DNA of 45,815 bases from NCBI GenBank assembly GCA_035461345.1, contig DATHVJ010000210.1, forward strand, positions 1 through 45,815. The letters run 5' to 3'. This document shows, piece by piece, positions 7,648-15,798 of this stretch. The stretch's first letter is position 1, and every line of letters starts with the position of its first letter. The translations under genes and the position numbers were made by a program. Below the pieces are notes generated by a model. It had not been told where the DNA came from, did not search any database, and saw only the letters and a list, made by a program, of their open reading frames with translations. The stretch comes from DASPWW01 sp035461345 (lineage in GTDB: Bacteria > Actinomycetota > Thermoleophilia > Solirubrobacterales > 70-9).

Positions 7648-8016
7648 ATGGACTGGAAGCTGGAGCTGGTCGCGATCCCGGTCACCGACGTCGACCGGGC
7701 AAAGGCGTTCTACGTCGAGCGGGCCGGGTTCAACGAGGACCACGATCACACGGTCAGCGACGAGATCCGGTTCGTGCAGCTGACTCCGCCCGGGTCGGCG
7801 TGCTCGATCGCGCTCGGCAAGGGCGTCACCGAAGCCGAGCCCGGCTCGGTGGAGGGGATGCAGATGGTCGTCGACGACATCGAAGCGGCCCACTCCGAGC
7901 TCGCCGGGCGCGGCGTCGACTTGTCCGACGTGCAGGAGTTCCCGTGGGGGAAGTTCGTCTTCTTCAGCGATCCGGACGGAAACCGCTGGGCGGTCCAAGA
8001 GCTACCGCCGCGCTAG
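7648..8016 (+). CDS. VOC (glyoxalase/bleomycin-resistance fold) protein
   Basis: A 122-aa VOC-superfamily protein with two beta-alpha-beta-beta-beta modules: IPVTDVDRAKAFYVERAGF at the start and MVVDDIEAAHSEL...FFSDPDGNRWAVQE in the second half. The family includes metal-dependent lyases, dioxygenases and drug-binding proteins; substrate cannot be told. TAGACT at 7631-7636, whose first three bases are the arfB stop codon, could serve as a -10 box. The stop overlaps the convergent OB-HD gene as CTAG. Confidence 0.8.
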   Translation: MDWKLELVAIPVTDVDRAKAFYVERAGFNEDHDHTVSDEIRFVQLTPPGSACSIALGKGVTEAEPGSVEGMQMVVDDIEAAHSELAGRGVDLSDVQEFPWGKFVFFSDPDGNRWAVQELPPR

Positions 8017-8909
8017 CGGTGCTCCAACGCGCCCTTGACCGAGGCGTCGAGGGCGTTGAGGCGGTACAGCGCCAGCGCCTCGGGTGAGCCCAGCCCCCTC
8101 GGGCCGGTCCCCGACGCCGGGCGCGCGGGGTCGGTGCCGTGGTGGGAGAGGATGCAGTGCAGCAACGGGACGCGGCGCGCCTCCAGCAGCCCACTCGCGC
8201 CCGCGCCCACGATCTCGGCCCCGAGCGCCAGGTGTCCCAGCAGCCGCCCCTCTTCGGTGAGCCCGAACTCGGCCCCGTAGCTGAACTCGCGCACCTTGCC
8301 GACGTCGTGCAGCAGCGCCGCAGCCATCAGCAGGTCGGAGTCGAGGCGCGGGTGCAGCGGGCACAGCTCGGCGGCGAGGGTCGCCACCGACACCGTGTGC
8401 TCGAGCAGGCCCCCGAGGTACGCGTGGTGCCCGGCGCGCGTGCACGGGGCGCGGCGGAACTCGGCCGCGATCGGCTCGGTGAACAGGATCCGGGCGACGA
8501 CCTCGCGCAGGTGCGAATCGTGCACCTCGCGTGCCAGGTGCTCGAGGAACCCCTCGAGCTCCTCCACCGACCGGTAGGCGGCGGGCAGGAACTCCGATGG
8601 GTCGAACTCCCCGGGCTGGAGGCGGCGGACGTCGTCGAGCTCCGCATGTAGCTCGCCGCGAAAGCGCTCCGTGCGCCCCCGGACGCGCACCGCGTCGCCC
8701 GCGTCGAAGCGCGAGCCCACACGGTCGACCTCGCGGAACACCCGGCCGGGGAGCACGCCGGAGCGATCGCGCAGCTCCAGCGACAGGTACGGCGAGCCGT
8801 TGCGGGCGGTGAGGCGGTCCTTGCGGACGCACGCGAACCGCCCCTCGAAGCGCTGACCGGGTCGCAGCTCCGCGAGCTTGGGACGTCCGTTCGCCGTCGC
8901 CGATTCCAC
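8013..8909 (-). CDS. OB-fold plus HD-domain protein (YhaM-like 3'-5' exoribonuclease family)
   Basis: A protein of about 298 aa with an N-terminal nucleic-acid-binding OB fold (RFEGRFACVRKDRLTARNG...LELRDRSG) and a C-terminal HD phosphohydrolase domain (GGLLEHTVSV, ALLHDVGKV, LSHHG). This layout matches the YhaM family of manganese-dependent 3'-5' exoribonucleases. The GTG at 8909 is chosen; an in-frame GTG at 8939 would add 10 residues and no -10 box settles it. A paralog with the same architecture lies at 41796-42821. The stop interlocks with the VOC gene. Confidence 0.78.
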   Translation of the reverse strand: MESATANGRPKLAELRPGQRFEGRFACVRKDRLTARNGSPYLSLELRDRSGVLPGRVFREVDRVGSRFDAGDAVRVRGRTERFRGELHAELDDVRRLQPGEFDPSEFLPAAYRSVEELEGFLEHLAREVHDSHLREVVARILFTEPIAAEFRRAPCTRAGHHAYLGGLLEHTVSVATLAAELCPLHPRLDSDLLMAAALLHDVGKVREFSYGAEFGLTEEGRLLGHLALGAEIVGAGASGLLEARRVPLLHCILSHHGTDPARPASGTGPRGLGSPEALALYRLNALDASVKGALEHR

Positions 8910-8976
8910 GCATCCGATCTTGCAGCCCCAGCCGGACACAACGGGCCCGCCTGCGGGGCCGACGACCCGGACCCGT

Positions 8977-8982
8977 TACGCT
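8977..8982 (+). promoter_or_regulatory. -10 box of PAC2 gene (leaderless)
   Basis: TACGCT ends 6 bases before the GTG at 8989, the spacing expected for a leaderless transcript. No clear -35 is visible. Confidence 0.4.
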
Positions 8983-8988
8983 CGGTGG

Positions 8989-9861
8989 GTGGACGCGCTG
9001 ATGTGGGAAGGGAATCCACGGGAGCTGCGCTCCCCGATACTGGTCGCTGCCTTCGCGGGCTGGAACGACGCGGCCAGCGCGGCGACGACCGCGCTCGAGG
9101 CCGTCGCGGTGTCGGTCGAGTCCGAGGTCGCGGCGCGGATCGACCCCGAGGAGTTCTTCGACTTCCAGGACACGCGGCCAACGGTCCGCCTGACGGCGGG
9201 GCGCTCGCGGCGGATCGAGTGGCCCGAGAACACACTGATCTCGGCCCCGGTCCCGACCGCGGAGCGCGACCTGCTGCTGCTCAGCGGCACCGAGCCGAAC
9301 CTGAGGTGGCGAAGGTTCACCGAGCTCGTCGTCGGGGCCGCCGAGCGGCTCGAGGTCGAGATGGTGGTGACGCTCGGAGCGCTGATCGCTGACGTCCCCC
9401 ACACTCGGCCGATCCCGATCACAGGGCTGGCGTCCGACCCGGAGCTGGTCGAGCAGCTCGGTCTCAGCCGCTCGAACTACGAGGGGCCGACGGGGATCGT
9501 CGGCGTGCTCCACGACGCATGCCAGCGCCGTGACATCGCGTCGGCGAGCCTGTGGGCAGCCGTGCCTCACTACGTCGCGGCGGTCCCGAACCCGAAGGCC
9601 GCCCTGGCCCTGCTGCGCCGGCTGGAGAGCCTGACGGGCGTCGCGATCGAGGCATCGGAGCTCGAGGAGGCGACGGGGCGCTTCGACGACCAGATCGACC
9701 GCGCCGTGGCCGCGAACCCGGAGATCGAGGAGCTGGTGCAGCGGCTGGAGCAGGAGCAGGCGGAGTCGGTGGAGCTCGGCGAGGAGGTCTCCGGCGAGGC
9801 GCTCGCGAGCGAGTTCCAGCGCTTCCTGCGCCAGCGCGGCAAGCAGGGGGACGAGGGCTAA
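8989..9861 (+). CDS. PAC2 family protein
   Basis: A 290-aa member of the PAC2 (proteasome assembly chaperone 2-like) family, widespread in Actinomycetota and of unsettled function. Typical features are the N-terminal LVAAFAGWNDAASAATTAL, a central LGALIADVPHTRPIPITG, and SLWAAVPHYVAAVPNPKAALALL. The C-terminal 60 residues are acidic and probably helical. GTG 8989 is supported by TACGCT six bases upstream; ATG 9001 is the alternative. The stop overlaps the helicase-nuclease stop (CTAA, 9858-9861). Confidence 0.85.
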   Translation: MDALMWEGNPRELRSPILVAAFAGWNDAASAATTALEAVAVSVESEVAARIDPEEFFDFQDTRPTVRLTAGRSRRIEWPENTLISAPVPTAERDLLLLSGTEPNLRWRRFTELVVGAAERLEVEMVVTLGALIADVPHTRPIPITGLASDPELVEQLGLSRSNYEGPTGIVGVLHDACQRRDIASASLWAAVPHYVAAVPNPKAALALLRRLESLTGVAIEASELEEATGRFDDQIDRAVAANPEIEELVQRLEQEQAESVELGEEVSGEALASEFQRFLRQRGKQGDEG

Positions 9862-12800
9862 GCCTCCGAAGCCGGGCAGATCAGCCGGTAGTCGCACCAG
9901 CTGCAGATCTGGTACGAGGGCCGAGGCTCGAAGTCCTGCCCCTGGATCCCCTCGGCGACCTCGAGCACCGTCCGCTCGACGCGCTCGCGGTCATCGGGGG
10001 CGCTCGGCACCGGAACCTTCTCGTCCTCGAGCACGTACCAGTAGCTTCCGGCCTCGGCGTCGATCTGCCACGACTCGCGGGCCCCGACCCGGTACAGCGC
10101 GAGCTGGAGGTCGCCGGCGAGCTCGGAGGCGGCGTTCGGAGTGCCGGTCTTGTAGTCGATCAGCTCGTAGCCGCCGTCCGGGAGGCGGTCGACCCGGTCG
10201 ATCCTCCCGCGGAGCTGGTGCGAGCCGATCTCGAAGTTGAACGCGCGCTCGAGCCACACGGGCACCGAGTCCGAGTGCACGTGGCGCTCCCAGTAGCGGG
10301 TCAGCGCGGCGACTGCGCGGTCGCGGTACTGGAGCTCGTCGTCCGAGGACCCGAACCCGGCCCGGCGCCATCCCGCCTCGAACAGCCACAGCAGCCGGTT
10401 GAGGCCCTCGCGCTGCTCCTCGCCCTCGCCCTCCGCCGGGGGTAGCTCCCGCTGTAGCTCGGCGGCGTGGAAGCGCTCCAGCACCTGGTGGATCAGGATT
10501 CCGAACCGCTGGTTGATCGTTGGCTCCTCCGGGATCGCGAAGACCCGGGCGAACTTGTACTTCAGCGGGCAGATCCGGTACAGGTCGAGGTCCGACGCGG
10601 ACAGGGCGAGCCCCCCGCCGCGGCGGGGGATGAACGCCTCCAGCGACGGCTCGCGGCGCTGGGCGATCAGCTCGCGCCGGCGCCGCTGCTCGCGCTCCTC
10701 CTCGACGATGTACTCGTCGAGGACCGAGTCCGCGAGCATCGCGCGCTGCTCGGGCGTCGCCGCCTGGGCGACGAGCTCGTTGAGGGCCGCCAGCGCGTCG
10801 GCCGCCGGCTCCGAGCCGGGGCGCTGGATCAGGGCCGCGAGCTTGACGAGCTCGAGGAACCGCGCCACAGCGCGATCGACGTCGCCCGCGGTGTCGAGGC
10901 GCATCTCGCTCAGCGCGCCACCCGCCCGCCACGAGGCCTCCAGCACCTCGTCCTGAACCATGCGGTAGGTGGCGTGCAGGCCCTCCGCGGGGCCGAACAG
11001 CTCCTCCTCGTGGATCTCCTCCTCGCCGCCGACGGCCGCCCGCGCCCGCTCGTACAGCGGCGAGGCCTGGGCGGGGCCGCGGTCCGTCTCCTCCGACCAC
11101 CCGAGCACGAGCGCGCCCCGGGCGCGGGTCGTCGCCACGTACGCAAGCCGGGCAGCGTGCGCGGCACTCAGCGCCTCGTCCGCGCCCGCGACGTCGTCGG
11201 CGAGCAGCTCATCGGGGATCCACGCGTCCCGTGCCGGACGCCCCGCGAACGCCCCCCGGCGCAGGTCGAGGACGTAGACGTGGTCGAACTCGAGCCCCTT
11301 GACCTGCTCGGGGGCAGCGAGCAGCACGCCCGCGGGCGGCGGGCCCGCGAGCGGGTCGTCGCCCAGCTCTCCGGCCTCGGCGACCGCGGTCAGGTAGCGG
11401 ACGAAGTCGCGCGTCGACGCCCGCGGCTCCCGCCGCGTCCACGCGGCGGCCACGTCGCCGAGACGCGAGAGGTTGACCAGCCGGTACGCGGTCTCGGGCG
11501 ATGCGGCGAAGAGCTGGTGACGGCGCAGGCCGATGCGCTCGATCAGCCGCCGCACGAACACATCCGCGCGCATCTCCTCCAGCGCGGCGGCCGCCCCCCG
11601 GTACAGCCTCAGGAAAGCCTGGATGCGATCGCGGGCCTCGGGCGGGAGCTGGGGGCTCTCCAGCGCCGCCTCGAGCGCCGAGATCATGTCGAGCTTGCGG
11701 CGGCGGGCGATCAGCGTGCAGCGGGCCAGGTCGACCGACCGCAGCTCGACCGGCGGCCGGGTCAGCGCCCGCACCGCCGCCGGTGCGTCGTTCGGGTCGG
11801 CGAGAACCCGCAGCCATGCGATCGCGTCGCGGACCTCGGGCCGCTGGAAGAGCGCCGCGCCTCCCGCGATCCGGAACGGAACGTTTCGCTCCTCGAGCGC
11901 GGCGGCGACCAGCCTTCCCTCGGCCTGGACCGAGCCGACGATCACGCACACCTGCTCCGGGAGCGCGTCCTCGGTCGCGATCAGATGCTCCACCTCGCGC
12001 GCGACGGCTTGTGCCTCGGCGCGCTGGTTGCGCGAGCGCCAGAACCGCACCGTCCCGGGGCCCTCGGCGCCACAGGGCTCGAGCTCGTCGCCCGCGGCCG
12101 CGACCGCCGCCCGGGCGACCTCGGGGCCGGTGCGCAGCGACCGGTCGAGGACGACCTCCTCGGATCCCGGGTGGCGCTGGCGGAGGGACTCCGCGGCGCT
12201 GGAGCCGGCGCCGTGGAAGCGCCTGATCGCCTGGCGGTCGTCGCACGCGACGACGAGGTTGCCGCTCGCGGCCAGGCGCTCGAGCAGCTCGCGGTGGGCG
12301 CTCCCGGCGTCCTCGTACTCGTCGACCATCACGTGGACGAAGCGCGAGCCGAGCCGCCGGCTGAGGTCGGGGCGATCCCGCAGCAGCCGCGCCAGCACGA
12401 GCACCAGGTCGCCGCGGTCGAGGCTCCCGGCGTCGGCGAGGATGTGGTCGTGGCGCGCGTAGAGCTCCGCGAACTCGAGCTCACGGCGCGCCTCCTCGCG
12501 CTCCGCCTCGCCGCTCGCCGCCCGCACCCGCTCCGCCGCCCACGTTCGAAGCGCCGCCGCGGTCACCGCCTCGCCCTTCAGCGTGTCGATCCGCTCCAGC
12601 AGACGGGCGAGGAGGCCGGCCGGGTTGCCGCGGATCTCGTGGCGCCTCAGGGGAAGGTCTCCGAGTCGATCGAGAAGAATCGCGAGCCGGTCGGCCGTCC
12701 CCACGGTCTCGAAGAAGGGATCGAGGCCGGCCTCGACCGCGTGCCCGCGCAGCAGGCGCTCTCCGATCGCGGGATACGGATCGATCCACAGCTCCTCGAA

Positions 12801-13025
12801 CGGGCCCGCCAGCAGCGCCTCGGCGCGCTCGCGCAGCCGCGCCGCGGCGGCCCGCGAGCGGGTGAGGACGAGCACGCGCTCCGGCCGCGTCCCGGTCTCC
12901 GCGAGCCGCGCCAGGCGCAGGGCGAGTGACTCCGTCCTCCCCGACCCCGCGGGGCCCACCACCAGCAGCGACCCTTCGCCGTGCTCGGCGACCCGCCGCA
13001 GGGCGTCGTTCGGATCGGAGCCCAT
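9858..13025 (-). CDS. UvrD/Rep-type superfamily 1 helicase fused to a PD-(D/E)XK (RecB-like, Fe-S) nuclease
   Basis: A protein of 1,055 aa with the two-part layout of AddB/AdnA-type repair helicase-nucleases. Motor motifs: GPAGSGRTES (24-33) in place of Walker A, VDEYEDAG (234-241) in place of the canonical DExQD, AAPEQVKGLEFDHVYVLD (motif V) and YVATTRARG (motif VI). The C-terminal nuclease has GRIDRVDR, ELIDYKTG and QLALYR, with cysteines in RICPLKYKF and QICSWCDYRLICP that could hold a 4Fe-4S cluster. The Walker lysine is Arg (AGG) and motif II Gln is Glu, so ATPase activity is doubtful while the nuclease looks intact. The ATG at 13025 has TAGCGT 8 bases upstream. Confidence 0.88.
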   Translation of the reverse strand: MGSDPNDALRRVAEHGEGSLLVVGPAGSGRTESLALRLARLAETGTRPERVLVLTRSRAAAARLRERAEALLAGPFEELWIDPYPAIGERLLRGHAVEAGLDPFFETVGTADRLAILLDRLGDLPLRRHEIRGNPAGLLARLLERIDTLKGEAVTAAALRTWAAERVRAASGEAEREEARRELEFAELYARHDHILADAGSLDRGDLVLVLARLLRDRPDLSRRLGSRFVHVMVDEYEDAGSAHRELLERLAASGNLVVACDDRQAIRRFHGAGSSAAESLRQRHPGSEEVVLDRSLRTGPEVARAAVAAAGDELEPCGAEGPGTVRFWRSRNQRAEAQAVAREVEHLIATEDALPEQVCVIVGSVQAEGRLVAAALEERNVPFRIAGGAALFQRPEVRDAIAWLRVLADPNDAPAAVRALTRPPVELRSVDLARCTLIARRRKLDMISALEAALESPQLPPEARDRIQAFLRLYRGAAAALEEMRADVFVRRLIERIGLRRHQLFAASPETAYRLVNLSRLGDVAAAWTRREPRASTRDFVRYLTAVAEAGELGDDPLAGPPPAGVLLAAPEQVKGLEFDHVYVLDLRRGAFAGRPARDAWIPDELLADDVAGADEALSAAHAARLAYVATTRARGALVLGWSEETDRGPAQASPLYERARAAVGGEEEIHEEELFGPAEGLHATYRMVQDEVLEASWRAGGALSEMRLDTAGDVDRAVARFLELVKLAALIQRPGSEPAADALAALNELVAQAATPEQRAMLADSVLDEYIVEEEREQRRRRELIAQRREPSLEAFIPRRGGGLALSASDLDLYRICPLKYKFARVFAIPEEPTINQRFGILIHQVLERFHAAELQRELPPAEGEGEEQREGLNRLLWLFEAGWRRAGFGSSDDELQYRDRAVAALTRYWERHVHSDSVPVWLERAFNFEIGSHQLRGRIDRVDRLPDGGYELIDYKTGTPNAASELAGDLQLALYRVGARESWQIDAEAGSYWYVLEDEKVPVPSAPDDRERVERTVLEVAEGIQGQDFEPRPSYQICSWCDYRLICPASEA

Positions 13026-13033
13026 CGGCTCAC

Positions 13034-13064
13034 ACGCTAGCGCCCGAATCGGCCTCAGTAGCAT
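13034..13064. promoter_or_regulatory. divergent leaderless -10 boxes of helicase-nuclease and IMPase-like gene
   Basis: Minus-strand TAGCGT (13034-13039) lies 8 bases before the helicase ATG. Plus-strand TAGCAT (13059-13064) lies 8 bases before the GTG at 13073. The spacer is 47 bp, so the two promoters must interleave. Confidence 0.4.
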
Positions 13065-13072
13065 CGTCGGCC

Positions 13073-13900
13073 GTGCCGAACGAGGCCGACTGGCTCGCCA
13101 TGTGCCGGAGGGTGGTCGAGGCGCAGCGCGAGCTGTTCGCCGCCACCCCCGGCATCGCCGAGCGCACCGTGTACGAGGGACTGGGGGAGGGCGGCGACAT
13201 GGCGCTCGCCATCGACCGCCGCTGCGAGGACATCGTGTTCGCGGAGCTCGACGCCCTGCACTCCGAAGGGCACGAGTTCACGGCGGTGTCCGAGGAGCGG
13301 GGAGAGGTGGCCTTCGGGGAGAGTCCTCGGGCGAGGGTCGTGATCGACCCGATCGACGGGTCGATGAACGCCCGCCGCACGATCCCCTCGCACTGCGTCA
13401 GCATCGCGGTCGCGGCGGGCACGTCGATGGCGGACGTCGAGTTCGGCTACGTGTACGACTTCGGCGCCGCGGAGGAGTTCCGCGCCGCCCACGACGCCGG
13501 CGCGCGCCTCAACGACCAGCCGCTCCGCGCCGAGGGGCCGGGGCACGGGATCGAAGTCGTCGGGCTCGAGTCCGCGGAGCCGGGCGCGATCCTGCCGGTC
13601 GTCGAGAGGCTGCGCGGTAAGGCGTTCCGTGTGCGGTCGGTCGGGGCGATCGCAATCACGCTCAGCTACGTCGCTGCCGGACGCTTCGACGGGATGCTGA
13701 CCGCGTGGCGGTGCCGCTCCGTCGACGCCGCCGCGGGGCAGCTCATCGCACGCGAGGCCGGCGCCGAGCTCGAGTTCGAGAACCTCGTGCTCGACGAGAC
13801 GCCGCTGGGGCTCGACGCCCGCTACCGGGTCGCCGCCGCGCTCGACCCCGAGACGCTCGCAGTCATGCGCGAGGCGCAGGGGCCGGAGCCGGCCCCGTGA
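13073..13900 (+). CDS. inositol monophosphatase / fructose-1,6-bisphosphatase family phosphatase
   Basis: A 275-aa member of the lithium-sensitive IMPase/FBPase fold. Metal site: SEERG (Glu74/Glu75), DPIDGSMN (Asp92, Asp95) and the later WRCRSVDAAAGQLIAREAGA, where the usual W-D-x-A-A-G motif appears as SVDAAAG. The substrate may be inositol phosphate, fructose bisphosphate or another sugar phosphate. TAGCAT 8 bases before the GTG supports a leaderless start; ATG 13100 would be the alternative. It overlaps the DUF2342 gene by four bases (GTGA), so the two are coupled. Confidence 0.87.
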   Translation: MPNEADWLAMCRRVVEAQRELFAATPGIAERTVYEGLGEGGDMALAIDRRCEDIVFAELDALHSEGHEFTAVSEERGEVAFGESPRARVVIDPIDGSMNARRTIPSHCVSIAVAAGTSMADVEFGYVYDFGAAEEFRAAHDAGARLNDQPLRAEGPGHGIEVVGLESAEPGAILPVVERLRGKAFRVRSVGAIAITLSYVAAGRFDGMLTAWRCRSVDAAAGQLIAREAGAELEFENLVLDETPLGLDARYRVAAALDPETLAVMREAQGPEPAP

Positions 13901-14979
13901 CGCGCTCCTCCGGGCTCGTCGACTGGCGGCTCGCGGAGCGTGTCGGCGGCGCGATCGCCGCTTCAGGCTCCGACCCGGGCTCGATTCCGGCCGCCGAGGT
14001 CGCGCGCGCGGCGGCGCACGCCGATGCGCTGGTCGGCGAGTACACGCGCCTCGCGCCCCAGCGGGCGATCCCGGCCGCGGAGACCGTCGACCGCCGCCAA
14101 TGGGTGCAGGCGAACCTGGTCTCGTTCCGCGGCATGAGTGAGGAGGCCGAGCGCCGCCTCGTCGGCTCGCTTCGCGCGCCCGAGCCGATCCGCACCGCGA
14201 TCCGCGGCGTCGCCGGTCCCGTGCTCGGCGCGCAACTCGGGCTCGCCGCCGGGTACGTGGGGCGCAGGGTGCTCGGGCAGTACGACCTCGCGCTGATCGG
14301 CCCGCCGCGACCTGCGCGGCTGCTGTTCGTCGGGCCCAACCTGGCCGCCACGCGACGCCGCCTCGGCGAGCGGGAAGAGCTGTTCCTCACCTGGATCGCG
14401 GTTCACGAGACGACCCACGCGTACCAGTTCGAGTCGGTGCCGTGGCTGAGGGGCTACCTGGGAGGGATCGTCGAGGATCTGCTGCGGGCGACCTCGCTGA
14501 CGACCGACGTGTCCGAGCTCCGGGGTGCGCTGCGGCGGTTTGTGCCGCCGACGCCGGGTCGCGTCGCCGACCGGCTTCGCGAGGGAGGGGTGGTCGGGTT
14601 GCTGGCGGGCCCGGAGCAGATGCGGTCGATCGAGCGCCTGCAGGCTGCGATGACCGTGATCGAGGGCTACGCCGAGCACGTCATGGACGCGATCGGCGCC
14701 GAGCTCGACCCCGGCTACGCGCGGCTGCGCGCCGCCGCCGAGGCGGAGCGCGAGCGGCGGGGGACGCTGGACGCGATCGTGGCGACGCTGCTCGGACTCG
14801 GGATGAAGCTTCGCCAGTACGAGCTCGGGAAGCGGTTCGCCGACGCGGTGGTGGAGCGTGCCGGCATCGACGGCCTCAACGCTGTGTGGCAGTCACCGGC
14901 CGAGCTGCCCTCGCATGACGAGATCGAGCGCCCGGAGCGGTGGCTCGCCCGCGTCGGGGCCGCGGACCGGGTCGTGTAA
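13897..14979 (+). CDS. DUF2342 zinc-dependent metalloprotease-like protein ('F420 biosynthesis-associated')
   Basis: A 360-aa member of the actinobacterial DUF2342 family, annotated as putative hydrolase or zinc metalloprotease because of its HExxH site. Here that is VHETTHAYQFE with His170, Glu171 and His174, and a downstream GYAEHVMD that may give the third ligand. Family knowledge links it phylogenetically to coenzyme F420 producers, but no F420 biosynthesis genes are in this window. It starts at a GTG overlapping the stop of the IMPase-like gene and ends 128 bp before the next gene. Confidence 0.82.
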   Translation: MTRSSGLVDWRLAERVGGAIAASGSDPGSIPAAEVARAAAHADALVGEYTRLAPQRAIPAAETVDRRQWVQANLVSFRGMSEEAERRLVGSLRAPEPIRTAIRGVAGPVLGAQLGLAAGYVGRRVLGQYDLALIGPPRPARLLFVGPNLAATRRRLGEREELFLTWIAVHETTHAYQFESVPWLRGYLGGIVEDLLRATSLTTDVSELRGALRRFVPPTPGRVADRLREGGVVGLLAGPEQMRSIERLQAAMTVIEGYAEHVMDAIGAELDPGYARLRAAAEAERERRGTLDAIVATLLGLGMKLRQYELGKRFADAVVERAGIDGLNAVWQSPAELPSHDEIERPERWLARVGAADRVV

Positions 14980-15004
14980 CCGCAGCCCGCTGGCGGAGTA
15001 CACA

Positions 15005-15033
15005 AACACGTGTTCGGTGCTATCCTGCCGAAC
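15005..15033 (+). promoter_or_regulatory. promoter region with palindromes upstream of the basic protein gene
   Basis: TATCCT (15021-15026) fits a -10 box. Around it lie a perfect 10-bp palindrome AACACGTGTT (15005-15014) and a GTTCGG/CCGAAC inverted repeat (15012-15017 and 15028-15033) that brackets the -10. A regulator bound here would cover the core promoter. No TTG-type -35 is seen. The patch is distinctly AT-richer than its surroundings. Confidence 0.4.
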
Positions 15034-15107
15034 ATCCTTAGAGCTAAGTACGTCTAGCGACGCGCTCGAGGAACTCCCCCACACAGCCAGGAGGTCGCAG
15101 CACACCA

Positions 15108-15554
15108 ATGGCCACCCAGAGCCAGGCAAGCAACACCACCAACCGCACCACTGCCACCGCCACCGAGAAGGCACCCCGCGGCGTCGGCGGCTACGCCCGC
15201 CGCGCCAGCGACACGGCTGTCACCGCCGTCGACCTGCAGGTCGGCGCGGCGCTGACCGCCGCCGACCGCGTGCGCGAGCTCGTCAAGCCGTGGCGCCAGC
15301 GGCAGACCGCGGAGCGGGAGCTGAAGAGCTTCCGACACCAGGTCACCCGCGAGGTCAACAAGGCCGAGCGTCGAGGCGGCACCGCGCGTCGGCGCTTCAC
15401 GCAGCGGGCGCGGCGCACGCGCAACCGCGTCGAGCGCCAGGTCTCCCAGCAGCGCCGCAGCGTCGAGACCAGCGCACGGCGCAACCGGCACAAGGCGGAG
15501 CAGCGGATGAAGACCGCTCGGACGCAGCTCGGCGAGCGGGCCCCGCTCGTCTAG
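15108..15554 (+). CDS. small Arg/Lys-rich helical protein (histone-like, function unknown)
   Basis: A 148-aa protein I cannot place in a named family. Residues 1-25 are Ser/Thr/Asn/Ala-rich and look disordered. Residues 28-60 form a hydrophobic-amphipathic helix (DTAVTAVDLQVGAALTAADR). The remainder is a long charged helix packed with Arg and Lys (RRRFTQRARRTRNRVERQ). The composition suggests binding to nucleic acid or another polyanion, like bacterial H1-type or heparin-binding-type proteins, but that is inference. AGGAGGT lies upstream of the ATG with a longer than usual gap. The gene stands alone, with its own promoter patch and a strong terminator. Confidence 0.7.
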   Translation: MATQSQASNTTNRTTATATEKAPRGVGGYARRASDTAVTAVDLQVGAALTAADRVRELVKPWRQRQTAERELKSFRHQVTREVNKAERRGGTARRRFTQRARRTRNRVERQVSQQRRSVETSARRNRHKAEQRMKTARTQLGERAPLV

Positions 15555-15565
15555 CACCGCTTAGC

Positions 15566-15625
15566 CCGGGGCGCCGAGAGAGGCGGCGCGCCCGGAGGGA
15601 TCTGCTCGCACAAAGCGCGAGCAGA
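15566..15625 (+). other. two consecutive hairpins in the 3' region of the basic protein gene
   Basis: Hairpin A pairs 15566-15575 with 15585-15595 (5 bp, one bulged G, 5 bp, 9-base loop). Hairpin B pairs TCTGCTCGC (15601-15609) with GCGAGCAGA (15617-15625) across a 7-base loop. Neither has a U-tract. Together with the terminator at 15646 they make three stacked structures within about 110 bases. Confidence 0.55.
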
Positions 15626-15645
15626 AGCAGCAACCTCTCCTCCCC

Positions 15646-15682
15646 GATCGGCGGGCCTCCGGGCCCGCCGATCAGTTCTTAT
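15646..15682 (+). terminator. strong intrinsic terminator
   Basis: GATCGGCGGGCC (15646-15657) pairs perfectly with GGCCCGCCGATC (15662-15673) around a TCCG tetraloop. AGTTCTTATT follows directly, giving the T-rich tract. It closes the basic protein gene and separates it from mrp. Confidence 0.8.
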
Positions 15683-15785
15683 TCCGCTCGAATCCTCCGC
15701 TCCCGCTCGGCCGCACTCACATCACCGGTCCTCTTGCGGCCTCGCTCCCGCGTCCGGTTCGAGCGGGCTTGCGCCGGGCCTCTGC

Positions 15786-15791
15786 GACAAT
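15786..15791 (+). promoter_or_regulatory. possible mrp -10 box (GACAAT)
   Basis: GACAAT ends 7 bases before the mrp GTG, a leaderless spacing. It departs from TANNNT at the first base, and no matching -35 was found. Confidence 0.3.
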
Positions 15792-15798
15792 TAGGGAT

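Noticed and set aside
8002..9897. 631-codon minus-strand frame spanning the OB-HD and PAC2 genes
   Set aside because: Runs antisense through PAC2 and out of frame through the OB-HD gene, both of which have recognisable products.
10467..12929. Very long open frame (820 codons) on the plus strand inside the helicase-nuclease gene
   Set aside because: Antisense shadow of a GC-rich gene; no recognisable domains, and the minus-strand protein has clear helicase and nuclease motifs.
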